Translations under genes and position numbers: made by a program | Notes under the pieces: model-generated | What the model saw: only the letters and a program-made list of their open reading frames with translations | Databases searched by the model: none | Told to the model about the DNA's origin: nothing | In this document: piece after piece, positions 18,997 through 27,530 of the stretch | Position numbering within the stretch: the stretch's first letter is position 1 | Layout of the letters: each line of letters opens with the position of its first letter | Assembly: GCA_025612375.1 (NCBI GenBank) | Contig: JAAXKN010000013.1 | Coordinates: 45,398-109,397 of the forward strand | From: Ignavibacteria bacterium | GTDB lineage: Bacteria > Bacteroidota > Ignavibacteria > Ignavibacteriales > SURF-24 | DNA: 64,000 nucleotides | Reading direction: 5' to 3'

Positions 18997-19776
18997 ATGA
19001 ACCCCCTTAAGAAAAAGCTCGACTATCATTACAGATTCTTTGACAAGCGTCAGATTTCACCTGACCCCTTGGAGTTTCTGCACTTGTATTCTAACCCCAG
19101 GGATATAGAAGCCATAGGCATAATCTCTTCGGTTTTTGCCTATGGCAGGGTAGAGCAGATTATTTCTACTCTGAACCGGCTTTCTGAAGTTATGAACAAA
19201 AGCCCCTATGACTTTATCGTGAACTATAATTATGATGAAGACGCCTCTTTGTTCAGCGGCATAAAACACAGGTTCTATACCTCAGAGGACATTGCACTTT
19301 TATTCTTCATTCTGCACCGCGTCTATACGGGATACGCTTCCCTAAAGGAACTCTTCCTCCTTTACTATTTTGAAATGGATAAGAACATTAAGGAATCCCT
19401 CTCATTTTTTTCGCGTAACCTCCTGTCCTTGTCGGGCTTAAAGGAAAAAGAGATTTCTCCGGGACTTAATTTTATGTTCCCGGACCCCATGACAGGCAGC
19501 GCCTGCAAGAGAATGAACCTTTTCTTAAGATGGATGGTAAGGCATGATGAACTAGACTTCGGCCTCTGGCCCGAAATTCCAAAAAGCAGGCTTGTAATTC
19601 CTGTAGATACGCATGTAGCCAGAATATGCCGGGATCTGGGCCTTACAAAAAGGAAGAACGTCTCCTGGCTCATGGCTGAAGAGATAACTGAAAACCTTAA
19701 AAAGTTTGACAGCGTGGATCCCGTAAAGTACGACTTTGCCATATGCCACATCGGAATGCGGAAAATGGAGTTCTGA
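18997..19776 (+). CDS. TIGR02757 family protein (DUF2400), function unknown
   Basis: 259 aa. The N-terminus (SNPRDIEAIGIISSVFAYGRVEQI) and the IPVDTHVARICRDLGLT block are typical of TIGR02757. The latter resembles the helix-hairpin-helix region of DNA glycosylases of the endonuclease III fold, so a nucleic-acid role is possible. No experimental role is known to me. Encoded immediately after pdxJ. Confidence 0.85.
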   Translation: MNPLKKKLDYHYRFFDKRQISPDPLEFLHLYSNPRDIEAIGIISSVFAYGRVEQIISTLNRLSEVMNKSPYDFIVNYNYDEDASLFSGIKHRFYTSEDIALLFFILHRVYTGYASLKELFLLYYFEMDKNIKESLSFFSRNLLSLSGLKEKEISPGLNFMFPDPMTGSACKRMNLFLRWMVRHDELDFGLWPEIPKSRLVIPVDTHVARICRDLGLTKRKNVSWLMAEEITENLKKFDSVDPVKYDFAICHIGMRKMEF

Positions 19777-19920
19777 AAGCTTCCCCCTTGTGTTCTAATG
19801 TGTCTTTAGTCCAAATATTTGGCCTCAGACGTATCGCAATTCCCTCTGAATGCATATTCCTTAATATGCATAAAAACCCCAAAAATCGGTTTTCTTTCTG
19901 ATTTTTAATTCAATTCCTTG

Positions 19921-19949
19921 TTGACCCCATTATAAAACATAGTTATATT
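19921..19949 (+). promoter_or_regulatory. Predicted sigma70-type promoter of the OPT transporter gene
   Basis: TTGACC (19921-19926), 17-base spacer, TATATT (19944-19949). Transcription would begin near 19956, leaving a leader of about 50 bases before the ATG at 20008. Confidence 0.65.
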
Positions 19950-20007
19950 GAAGGGCATTTTTTAAGTTCTACAACAGTTTTTTATATCAGATTTTATAGG
20001 AGCGAAA

Positions 20008-22029
20008 ATGTCTGAACAGAAAAAGTTTGTGCCTTTCGTTTCTCCTGAGACAAATATGGCTGAATTTACGGTCCGCGCACTCATAATTGGACTTGTAATG
20101 TCAGTTGTACTCGGTGCTGCAAATGCATATCTCGGGCTGAAGGCAGGCATGACGATTGCTGCTACTTATCCGGCAGCAGTTATAGGTATGGCCCTCTTGA
20201 AGATTATGAAGGGCTCCATACTTGAAGAAAATTTTGCAAGAACAGTAGGTTCTATTGGTGAATCTGTTGCGGCCGGTGCAATCTTCACCATCCCGGCATT
20301 TTTAATATCCGGCGTTTGGACAGAATTTTATTCGGTTCGCCATTATCTTGAAGCTACGGCAATTATGTTCGTGGGCGGTGTTGTTGGTATACTGTTTGTT
20401 ACCATTCTCCGCCGTGTCATGGTCGAAGACGCAGAACTCCCTTTCCCGGAATCAGTTGCCGCTTCTGAAATACATAAAGCAGGCCGCTCCGGAAAAAGCG
20501 GTGCTAAATTCCTTTTCTGGGCCATGGGCCTAGGCGCCCTCATTCAGGCATTAAAACAGTTCCAGGCTTTTGCAGCCAGCTGGGAAAAGTTCATTCCCTT
20601 CTCAAGCAAGAGTATTGCCGTTGGCGGCGGAAGTTCAGTGCCTGTATCAGGCGGTGCCATGCTTTCAACTCCAGGTGTAAGCCCGGCTTATATGGGCGTA
20701 GGCTACATCATAGGCCCGCAGCTTGCGGCCTTGAACTTCACGGGCGGACTTCTGGCCTGGGGCCTTTTTGTCCCGCTCCTTTTGTATTTCCTTGGTCCTG
20801 AAATTGCCACTTCACTGCAGGCACAGGGCGTGGACGTCAACTCTGAATCCACTTGGATTGCCCAGGCTGTCTTTGTATGGAAATCTATCGTAAGGCCTAT
20901 TGCTATAGGCGGTATGCTTATGAGCGCTGCTTTTACTCTTTATAAAATGCGTAAAAGCTTGCTGGCAGGCCTTACAAGGGCAGTTGGTGACGTAAAACGC
21001 GCCGCAACGGGCGGTGTTTCTGAAGACCGTACACAGAAGGATATGAACTTCAAATATGTATTTATGGGGCTTATTGCAGCTTCTATAGCTACATTCTTCG
21101 TGTATTACTATTTCTCACAGGATCTTGTTGCCGCAGTTGTAGCTACAGTTGTTATGATTATTGCAGGCTTCTTCTTTGCTGCCGTTTCGGGCTACCTCGT
21201 GGGCCTTATCGGTTCAAGCAACAACCCGATAAGCGGTCTTACAATTTCAACACTCATCATTGCCGCAATCTTAATGGTTGCCCTTGGTGTTAAAGGTATG
21301 CCGGGCATTGCTGCCGTCTTGGGCGTTGCAGCCGTTATATGCGTCGCTGCCGCTGTTGCAGGCGAAATGCTGCAGGACCTTAAAGTAGGTCACATCTTAG
21401 GCGGTACACCCTGGAAAATGCAGGTGGGTGACTTATTTGGTATCCTCCTGGCTACATCAGTAATGTACTTCCCGCTTCTTATCCTCCATCAGGGAGATAT
21501 CAACATGGGCGGTACAGGTCTTGGCGGTAATGCTTATCCTGCCCCTCAGGCAAGCCTCATGGCTATTCTGGCTAAGGGTATTGTAGGCGGCGACATGGCA
21601 TGGCCTCTTATCATTGTTGGTATACTCATGGCAATCGGCTTTATTCTTCTTAAGGTTAAAAGCCCGATGCTCGTTTGCGTAGGCATGTATCTTCCTCTTG
21701 AAACATCCTTTGCCATCTTTATCGGCGGCCTTATACGCGGCATACTAGACAAGCTGGCTGCAAAACGTAAATTCAACTCGGCACAGATGTCCCGCATGGA
21801 AAATAACGGCGTCCTCCTGGCCTCAGGCCTTATAGCCGGTGAAGCCCTCATTGGACTTCTCTTTGCTTTCTTTGCCGTTGTGGACTGGAAGATTCCTGTA
21901 ATATTCCAGAATCCGACATTCTTAGTCAGCCTTGTGGTATTTGTTATCATTGGCTACATACTCGTTCGCATACCGTTAAATAATGCCGGTGACCCGAACG
22001 AACCTGCTCCGCCATCAGCAATGTTCTAA
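20008..22029 (+). CDS. OPT family oligopeptide transporter
   Basis: 673 aa, very hydrophobic with about 15-16 membrane segments. Hallmark blocks: FTVRALIIGLVMSVVLGAANAYLGLKAGMT is the family start (short keys: AYLGLKAGMT, GSIGESVAAGAIFTIPA), ISGLTISTL and the late AEMLQDLKVGHILGGTP. Proton-coupled uptake of small peptides or metal-peptide complexes is the family role. AGGAG lies before the ATG. Downstream genes encode a dipeptidase and an aminopeptidase, which supports peptide uptake. A large terminator hairpin ends the transcript. Confidence 0.95.
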   Translation: MSEQKKFVPFVSPETNMAEFTVRALIIGLVMSVVLGAANAYLGLKAGMTIAATYPAAVIGMALLKIMKGSILEENFARTVGSIGESVAAGAIFTIPAFLISGVWTEFYSVRHYLEATAIMFVGGVVGILFVTILRRVMVEDAELPFPESVAASEIHKAGRSGKSGAKFLFWAMGLGALIQALKQFQAFAASWEKFIPFSSKSIAVGGGSSVPVSGGAMLSTPGVSPAYMGVGYIIGPQLAALNFTGGLLAWGLFVPLLLYFLGPEIATSLQAQGVDVNSESTWIAQAVFVWKSIVRPIAIGGMLMSAAFTLYKMRKSLLAGLTRAVGDVKRAATGGVSEDRTQKDMNFKYVFMGLIAASIATFFVYYYFSQDLVAAVVATVVMIIAGFFFAAVSGYLVGLIGSSNNPISGLTISTLIIAAILMVALGVKGMPGIAAVLGVAAVICVAAAVAGEMLQDLKVGHILGGTPWKMQVGDLFGILLATSVMYFPLLILHQGDINMGGTGLGGNAYPAPQASLMAILAKGIVGGDMAWPLIIVGILMAIGFILLKVKSPMLVCVGMYLPLETSFAIFIGGLIRGILDKLAAKRKFNSAQMSRMENNGVLLASGLIAGEALIGLLFAFFAVVDWKIPVIFQNPTFLVSLVVFVIIGYILVRIPLNNAGDPNEPAPPSAMF

Positions 22030-22036
22030 TAAATCT

Positions 22037-22087
22037 TAAGCTCCGGGGCTAAAGCCGTAATTTGCTTTAGCCCTTCCGGGGCTTTTT
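22037..22087 (+). terminator. Terminator after the OPT transporter gene
   Basis: Two-part hairpin: inner arms GGCTAAAGC/GCTTTAGCC and outer arms AGCTCCGG/CCGGGGCT, followed by a T-run. Confidence 0.85.
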
Positions 22088-22118
22088 CATATTTCATCAT
22101 TATCAAAAAATTATCCGG

Positions 22119-22502
22119 ATGCCCTTAAGTTTTAAAGAAAGAAAAAAAATCCTGAAAGAAGCCAATTATCTGGAGCTTACACCTTACCGTGTCTACAAGG
22201 AAGAGATTGACGAGCAGGGGATAGTAACAGTCCTTGTTCCCAAGTTCACAAACCGCTTCCTGGCTAAATATTTACTGCCCAGATTGAAATCCACCCATTT
22301 TAAGATTAAATTGGATGAAATTGGCTCCGAAACCTGGAAGCAGATAGACGGGAAAAAGAATGTGGAACAGATTGCCGAAGTCTTAAGTGGAATTTTCGGC
22401 GATAAAATTCAGCCAGTACACGACCGCCTGACAAGGTTTTTTACAAGAATGTATATGGAAGGTTATATTTCTTTCAACGAAATTAAAAAAGAAGGAGAAT
22501 AA
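22119..22502 (+). CDS. PqqD-like (RRE-type) protein, 127 aa
   Basis: The C-terminal half (residues 65-122) follows the PqqD/RRE winged-helix pattern: LDEIGSETWKQIDGKKNVEQI, then a helix ending MYMEGYISF. In PqqD and RiPP systems this fold holds a precursor peptide for a modifying enzyme. Here there is no radical-SAM enzyme and no obvious precursor gene nearby; the gene ends one base before pepD. About 60 N-terminal residues (ILKEANYLELTPYRVYKEE) precede the domain. It may recognise peptides for the dipeptidase or be an unrelated regulator. No clear ribosome binding site before the ATG. Confidence 0.7.
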   Translation: MPLSFKERKKILKEANYLELTPYRVYKEEIDEQGIVTVLVPKFTNRFLAKYLLPRLKSTHFKIKLDEIGSETWKQIDGKKNVEQIAEVLSGIFGDKIQPVHDRLTRFFTRMYMEGYISFNEIKKEGE

Positions 22503-22503
22503 T

Positions 22504-23964
22504 ATGGGAAAAGTTCTTGGCAGCTTAAAGCCTGAATTGCTTTGGAATCACTTCGAGGAAATCTGCATGAGGCCTCATCCTTCAAGAAAAGAAGAAAAAC
22601 TTGCAGAGTATATCGTCTCGGTTGGTAAAAGAAACAACCTTGAAACCCTAAGAGATGAGTTCGGTAACGTCTTAGTTAGAAAACCCGCTACACAGGGAAA
22701 AGAAAACCTTAAGACCGCGGTTCTGCAGGGCCACCTCGACATGGTGCCTGAAAAGAACAACGACGTTAAACACGATTTTGAAAAAGATCCCATTCAGCCT
22801 TTTATAGACGGCGAGTGGGTAAAAGCTAAAGGCACAACCCTGGGCAGCGATAACGGAATAGGCGTTGCCGCGGCACTGGCTGTAATGGAATCAAAAGACC
22901 TCGAACATGGTCCGCTTGAATTCCTTTTTACTCTTGACGAGGAAACAGGCCTTAACGGCGCCTCAAGCTTAAAGCCGGGCTGGCTTAAGGCCACCGTACT
23001 CTTAAACCTCGATTCAGAAGAAGACGGAGCGCTTTATATTGGATGCGCCGGCGGCAAGAATACATTTGCCAAGTTTACATTCTCAACTGAAAATGTCCCT
23101 TCCGGTTCAGCAGCCTACAGCATTAATGTTACCGGACTAAAGGGCGGACACTCAGGCCTCGATATTGCTGAAGGGCGCGGTAACGCTGTAAAAATCCTCT
23201 CACGCCTCCTCTGGAACCTGTGCAATAAATTTGATGCCCGTCTGTCTTTAATCAACAGCGGCAGCAAGCATAACGCAATTTCGCGCGAAGGCTTTGCCAC
23301 AGTTGCTGTTCCTTCATCCAGGGCTTCCGAGCTGGAGAATTTCGTTAAGGAATTTAACAGCACGGTTAAAAAAGAACTGGCTACAAATGAACCGGGCCTT
23401 ACAGTTTCGGCCTCCAAAACCGACGTTCCTAAAGGCGTTATGGATAAAAAGACACAGGATAACCTCCTGAACGCCCTTTATGCTGCTCCTCACGGTGTCC
23501 TTACAATGAGCCCCGACATTAAAGGCCTCGTTGAAACCTCTACAAACCTCGCAATTGTTGCATCCGGGGACTCTACAGTTTCAATTACAACAAGCCAGAG
23601 AAGCTCTGTTGAAAGTGAAAAAGACGACGCGGCCGACATGGTTGGCAGCATCTTTACGCTTGCAGGTGCGGAAGTCACTCATGGCGACGGGTACCCGGGC
23701 TGGAAGCCTGACGTAAAATCCCCGATACTTGGCGTGCTTAAATCTGCATACGAAAGGCTTTATAAAGGCGAACCTGAGGTTAAGGCCATACACGCCGGTC
23801 TTGAATGCGGCATCATAAACGAGCGCTATTCAGATATGGATATGATCTCTTTTGGTCCGACTATCATAGGAGCGCATTCACCTGACGAAAGAGTGAAAAT
23901 TGATACGGTTGAAAAATTCTGGAACCTTCTTAAGGAAGTCCTGAAGAATATTCCTGTAAAATAA
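22504..23964 (+). CDS. pepD: Xaa-His dipeptidase (aminoacyl-histidine dipeptidase), M20 family
   Basis: 486 aa, typical for PepD. A di-zinc cytosolic peptidase of broad dipeptide range. Metal ligands and catalytic residues can be placed: His77 and catalytic Asp79 (QGHLDMVP), Asp116 (GSDNGIGVA), Glu146/147 (DEETGLNGA), Asp in LNLDSEEDG, and the C-terminal His in IGAHSPDERV. Good SD GGAGAATA before the ATG. It stands with the OPT transporter and MFS carrier, consistent with use of imported peptides. Confidence 0.95.
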   Translation: MGKVLGSLKPELLWNHFEEICMRPHPSRKEEKLAEYIVSVGKRNNLETLRDEFGNVLVRKPATQGKENLKTAVLQGHLDMVPEKNNDVKHDFEKDPIQPFIDGEWVKAKGTTLGSDNGIGVAAALAVMESKDLEHGPLEFLFTLDEETGLNGASSLKPGWLKATVLLNLDSEEDGALYIGCAGGKNTFAKFTFSTENVPSGSAAYSINVTGLKGGHSGLDIAEGRGNAVKILSRLLWNLCNKFDARLSLINSGSKHNAISREGFATVAVPSSRASELENFVKEFNSTVKKELATNEPGLTVSASKTDVPKGVMDKKTQDNLLNALYAAPHGVLTMSPDIKGLVETSTNLAIVASGDSTVSITTSQRSSVESEKDDAADMVGSIFTLAGAEVTHGDGYPGWKPDVKSPILGVLKSAYERLYKGEPEVKAIHAGLECGIINERYSDMDMISFGPTIIGAHSPDERVKIDTVEKFWNLLKEVLKNIPVK

Positions 23965-23983
23965 ATCCCGGATCGTTATATTT

Positions 23984-24008
23984 GGAGCCCGGAGAAATCC
24001 GGGCTCTT
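23984..24008 (+). terminator. Hairpin after pepD, probable weak terminator
   Basis: Arms GAGCCCGG and CCGGGCTC around a five-to-six-base loop; only a short T-run follows, so termination may be partial. Confidence 0.6.
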
Positions 24009-24093
24009 AAGCTATTTATCAGAATTTAATCTGCCTTTGTTTATCTTGAAGGAGATTTAAATTGCTTTTTTTGAGACATTTGAAAAGGTCGCT

Positions 24094-25377
24094 ATGGAAA
24101 CAACAGCAACAACTATAGTTAAACCGGAACCATCAAAGCTCTACCGTTGGGGAGTGCTCGTTTTTGTAAGTCTTGCCATGTTCGGCAATTATTACGTTTA
24201 TGACTGCATAAGCCCGCTGGCCGACTTACTGGCCAAACAGCTTAATTTTTCAGACAGCAATATTGGCCTCCTTCAGGCAATCTACAGCATCCCGAACGTA
24301 TTTATGGTCCTTATTGGCGGAATTATTATTGACCGCCTGGGAACAAGGATATCAACTTTTATATTCTCGGCACTCTGTCTTTTAGGGGCAATTGTTACAG
24401 CCTCATCCTCAAGCCTTACATTCATGGCGGCAGGAAGGCTCATATTCGGCCTTGGCGCAGAAAGCCTTATAGTTGCAATTACAACCATTATCGGGCGCTG
24501 GTTCAAGGGAAAAGAGCTCTCATTTGCATTCGGCCTTAATCTCACCATTGCGCGCCTCGGGTCATTTGCAGCCCTTAATTCACCTTCTTGGGGAAGGGCA
24601 TTCTTCGACAACTGGCAGACTCCGCTCCTTATTTCCGTTGCTGCCGGCACCATTTCTGTTGCCTCTGTTATTATTTACATATTCATGGACGTACATGCCT
24701 CCAAAGCTTTTGCCCTGCGCGAGGTGCCAAAACAGGATGAAATTAAAGTTAAGGAAATATTTAAGTTTAAGCCTTCTTTCTGGTTTATAACGCTCCTTTG
24801 TGTAACATTTTATTCGGCCATGTTCCCGTTCCAGACCTTTGCCGTAAAGTTCTTTATGGAAACTCACGGCACCACGAGAGAATTCGGCGGATTTTTGTCC
24901 AGCCTCCTTACTCTTTCGGCAATGGTTCTGACTCCACTTTTCGGACTTTTATCCGACTATATAGGCAAACGTTCTTTGCTTATGATGTTTGGCTCTCTTC
25001 TGATCATACCGGTATACCTTTTAATGGCCTATACTTCAATAAACCTCATTATACCAATGGCAATGATGGGCATATCGTTTTCACTGGTGCCTGCGGTCAT
25101 GTGGCCTTCGGTTGCCATTATTACAGACGAGTCGCGCCTTGGCACGGCATACGGCCTGATGACAATGATACAGAATATTGGGCTTTCCGGTTTTAATTTG
25201 CTTATCGGATGGGCGTATGATACCACCCATGGCTATAATCTCGGGATGTGGATCTTTTCTTCTCTGGGATTATTCGGACTTCTGTTTGCTTACTTCCTGA
25301 GGAAAAGCGAACTTGGCCATCAGGGACACGGCCTGGAAGAGGGGATAAAGGATAAAAAACTTCAAACTAACGGCTAG
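24094..25377 (+). CDS. Major facilitator superfamily transporter
   Basis: 427 aa with 12 predicted membrane segments. The MFS A-motif-like stretch GGIIIDRLGTRIS lies after helix 2 and a second copy GLLSDYIGKRS after helix 8. Substrate unknown; the neighbours suggest a peptide, amino acid or nucleoside. An alternative upstream reading of the leader (ATTGCTTTTTTTGAG) gives no better start; the ATG at 24094 is kept although its SD is poor. Confidence 0.9.
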   Translation: METTATTIVKPEPSKLYRWGVLVFVSLAMFGNYYVYDCISPLADLLAKQLNFSDSNIGLLQAIYSIPNVFMVLIGGIIIDRLGTRISTFIFSALCLLGAIVTASSSSLTFMAAGRLIFGLGAESLIVAITTIIGRWFKGKELSFAFGLNLTIARLGSFAALNSPSWGRAFFDNWQTPLLISVAAGTISVASVIIYIFMDVHASKAFALREVPKQDEIKVKEIFKFKPSFWFITLLCVTFYSAMFPFQTFAVKFFMETHGTTREFGGFLSSLLTLSAMVLTPLFGLLSDYIGKRSLLMMFGSLLIIPVYLLMAYTSINLIIPMAMMGISFSLVPAVMWPSVAIITDESRLGTAYGLMTMIQNIGLSGFNLLIGWAYDTTHGYNLGMWIFSSLGLFGLLFAYFLRKSELGHQGHGLEEGIKDKKLQTNG

Positions 25378-25516
25378 GAACGCTGCCTTTACTTAAGGGC
25401 AGAATGTGCAAAGGCATATGTGGTAGAGTAATTTGTTGTTGAATTTTAGAGGGGAATTAAAGATTTTGGAACAGGTATTGTTTTTTATTTCGAACTCTCT
25501 TTTCTGAGCGATTAAT

Positions 25517-26269
25517 ATGGCGGCATTAAAACTTAATATTGCCTTCATGGCCGTCCTGATGCTTTTATTCAGCCTCAGGACTCAGGCGCAGACCTGCGGT
25601 TTTGGATGCCTCGGGCTGGGAGGTTTTTATGCCGGCTACAGCATTCAAAACTATAAGGCACAGGGCTTCAACAATTTCATCCGGCAGGCACTCCTTAATT
25701 CCAATCAGCAGCTGCCTGAATTTGGTAAAGCAAAAGGCTTCCGTGTGGGAGCCAATATCTTCCGTACTAAGTATAACAATTTTGTCTTTTCAACCAAAGG
25801 TTACTACCAGTTCCTGAGAGAACAAAACCAGATGTCACAGCCCGCAGAAGGTGACGGGGGAGGCAGTACCAGGTATACGCTCGACCTGAACTACTACGGT
25901 CTGGGTGTGGATTTTGGCTATTCCTTGGGTAAACTTATAGCCATTAAATTTATTGATGCCGAGGTTACCTTCCATTCGGCAAATCTGACCTCTGATGTAT
26001 CTACCACCTCATCTACTCTGAAGGAAAGCGCTTATTCCAATGATAAACTTGCTGTAGGTTATACGCTTGGAAGCGGCGTCATATTCCGGATTGTAGGGGA
26101 ATATATAAGCCTGGAAGCTACTGCCGGATATACTAAATTCTCGTTCGACAGCCTCGTAAATAACGATGAAAACAGCAAACCCGACCAGGTCTCATCAATA
26201 AACAATTTTATCACTGACGGCGGACTCTTCGGCCTGATACAGCTGAACGTCGGAATACCACTTTACTAA
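25517..26269 (+). CDS. Predicted outer-membrane/secreted protein, 250 aa
   Basis: Signal peptide at residues 1-25 (hydrophobic core MAVLMLLFSLRTQAQ, cleavage after AQA or AQ). The mature part has alternating polar/apolar strands and many Gly/Tyr/Phe residues (GLGGFYAGYSIQNY, LDLNYYGLGVDFGYSLGKL), ending in a strand GLIQLNVGIPLY typical of small beta-barrels. Three cysteine/glycine residues near the start (CGFGCLGLGG) are notable. No family recognised. Confidence 0.72.
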   Translation: MAALKLNIAFMAVLMLLFSLRTQAQTCGFGCLGLGGFYAGYSIQNYKAQGFNNFIRQALLNSNQQLPEFGKAKGFRVGANIFRTKYNNFVFSTKGYYQFLREQNQMSQPAEGDGGGSTRYTLDLNYYGLGVDFGYSLGKLIAIKFIDAEVTFHSANLTSDVSTTSSTLKESAYSNDKLAVGYTLGSGVIFRIVGEYISLEATAGYTKFSFDSLVNNDENSKPDQVSSINNFITDGGLFGLIQLNVGIPLY

Positions 26270-26313
26270 AACTAACAAAATCCTTTAACCTTATAATCCC
26301 ACACAAAAATATC

Positions 26314-27279
26314 ATGGCAAAAACTAAACTCGACAAAGCGGCAGTAATTGCAATTAAGGATTGCATGGGTGCAAAGAAAAAAGAAAAAATTCTTGTCGTT
26401 ACAGACGAAGTAAAAAGAGATATCGGTTATGTATTATATAATAATGCCCTCAGCCTGGGCTATGAGGCTCTCTTAGTTGAAATGAAATCGCGCCAGTTTA
26501 ACGGTGAGGAACCCCCGGCTGAAGTGGCAGAACTCATGCAGAAATACGACGTTGTTTTCTGCCCCACGGCAAAATCACTCACTCATACAGATGCCAGGCG
26601 CCAGGCTTCTGATAATGGAGCCAGAATTGCAACTTTCCCCGGCATTACGCCTGAAGTAATGATACGCGGCTTAAACGCAGATTATAAAAAAATTGCAGCT
26701 TTGACTCTTAAACTGAAAAAAGTATTTGAAAAAACCAGAACCGTAAGGGTTACTTCTCCGGCCGGGACCGACATTACAATGGATATCTCTGGGCGAACGG
26801 CTTATGCCAGCAAGGGGCTTTTCCATAAAAAAGGGGAAAGCGGTAACCTACCTACGGGTGAAACCTTTGTGGCCCCCCTGGAAGGAACCTCACAGGGCGT
26901 TGTTGTCGTTGACGGCTCCATGGCGGGCCTTGGCATGATGAAAAACGCCAATATCAGAATTAAGGTCGAAAATGGCTATGCCACTGAAATTAAAGGCGGC
27001 CCCGAGGCTAAAAAACTCATTAAATTGCTGGACGCCCACGGAAAAGATGCCCGCAATGTGGCTGAATTCGGAATCGGTACCAACGATAAGGCAAAGTTAA
27101 GCGGCATACTCCTTGAAGACGAGAAGGTCATGGGAACAATTCACATAGCTTTCGGGGATAATAAATCAATGGGCGGAAGTGTCCGCGTGGCAAGCCACCT
27201 GGATGGACTGGTTAAAAAGCCTACGGTTTATTTTGACGGAAAAATTATTATGAAAGACGGGAAACTGCTCCTTAAATAG
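26314..27279 (+). CDS. M29-like aminopeptidase (AmpS/COG2309 family), short form
   Basis: 321 aa versus about 410 in classical thermophilic aminopeptidases, so a compact member. Possible metal ligands lie in the C-terminal half in the family order: Glu in NVAEFGIGTN, Glu in LLEDEKVMG, His in TIHIAFGDN, and His-x-Asp in SHLDGL. The N-terminal part (EKILVVTDEVKRDIGYVLYNNA) resembles other COG2309 proteins. Likely cytosolic removal of N-terminal residues from peptides, completing the peptide-use cluster. No signal peptide. Strong terminator follows. Confidence 0.82.
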   Translation: MAKTKLDKAAVIAIKDCMGAKKKEKILVVTDEVKRDIGYVLYNNALSLGYEALLVEMKSRQFNGEEPPAEVAELMQKYDVVFCPTAKSLTHTDARRQASDNGARIATFPGITPEVMIRGLNADYKKIAALTLKLKKVFEKTRTVRVTSPAGTDITMDISGRTAYASKGLFHKKGESGNLPTGETFVAPLEGTSQGVVVVDGSMAGLGMMKNANIRIKVENGYATEIKGGPEAKKLIKLLDAHGKDARNVAEFGIGTNDKAKLSGILLEDEKVMGTIHIAFGDNKSMGGSVRVASHLDGLVKKPTVYFDGKIIMKDGKLLLK

Positions 27280-27304
27280 CCCCGCTGAAAGTCAATTGAA
27301 TGGG

Positions 27305-27342
27305 AAAAAGGCATGCCTCTTTGAGGCATGCCTTTTCTTTTG
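27305..27342 (+). terminator. Terminator after the aminopeptidase gene
   Basis: Arms AAAAGGCATGCCTC and GAGGCATGCCTTTT with a three-base loop, followed by a T-rich run. Confidence 0.92.
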
Positions 27343-27475
27343 GGGGAATATTTATCCCCATAAAAACATTCTTGCTTTTTCTTTATGGATGATGTATAAT
27401 TGTATCGTCAAAGTAGTCGAAAATCTTCCAAATCAGGCCCCAATTTAGCGGAAAAATGCATTTCGCGGGTAGTTT

Positions 27476-27504
27476 TTGAATTTTAGCCTAATTTTTAGTA
27501 TATT
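27476..27504 (+). promoter_or_regulatory. Predicted sigma70-type promoter of uvrD/pcrA
   Basis: TTGAAT (27476-27481), 17-base spacer, TATATT (27499-27504). The start point near 27511 leaves a leader of only about 20 bases. Confidence 0.6.
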
Positions 27505-27530
27505 TGCAAACTAAATATTAGACTACTTGC

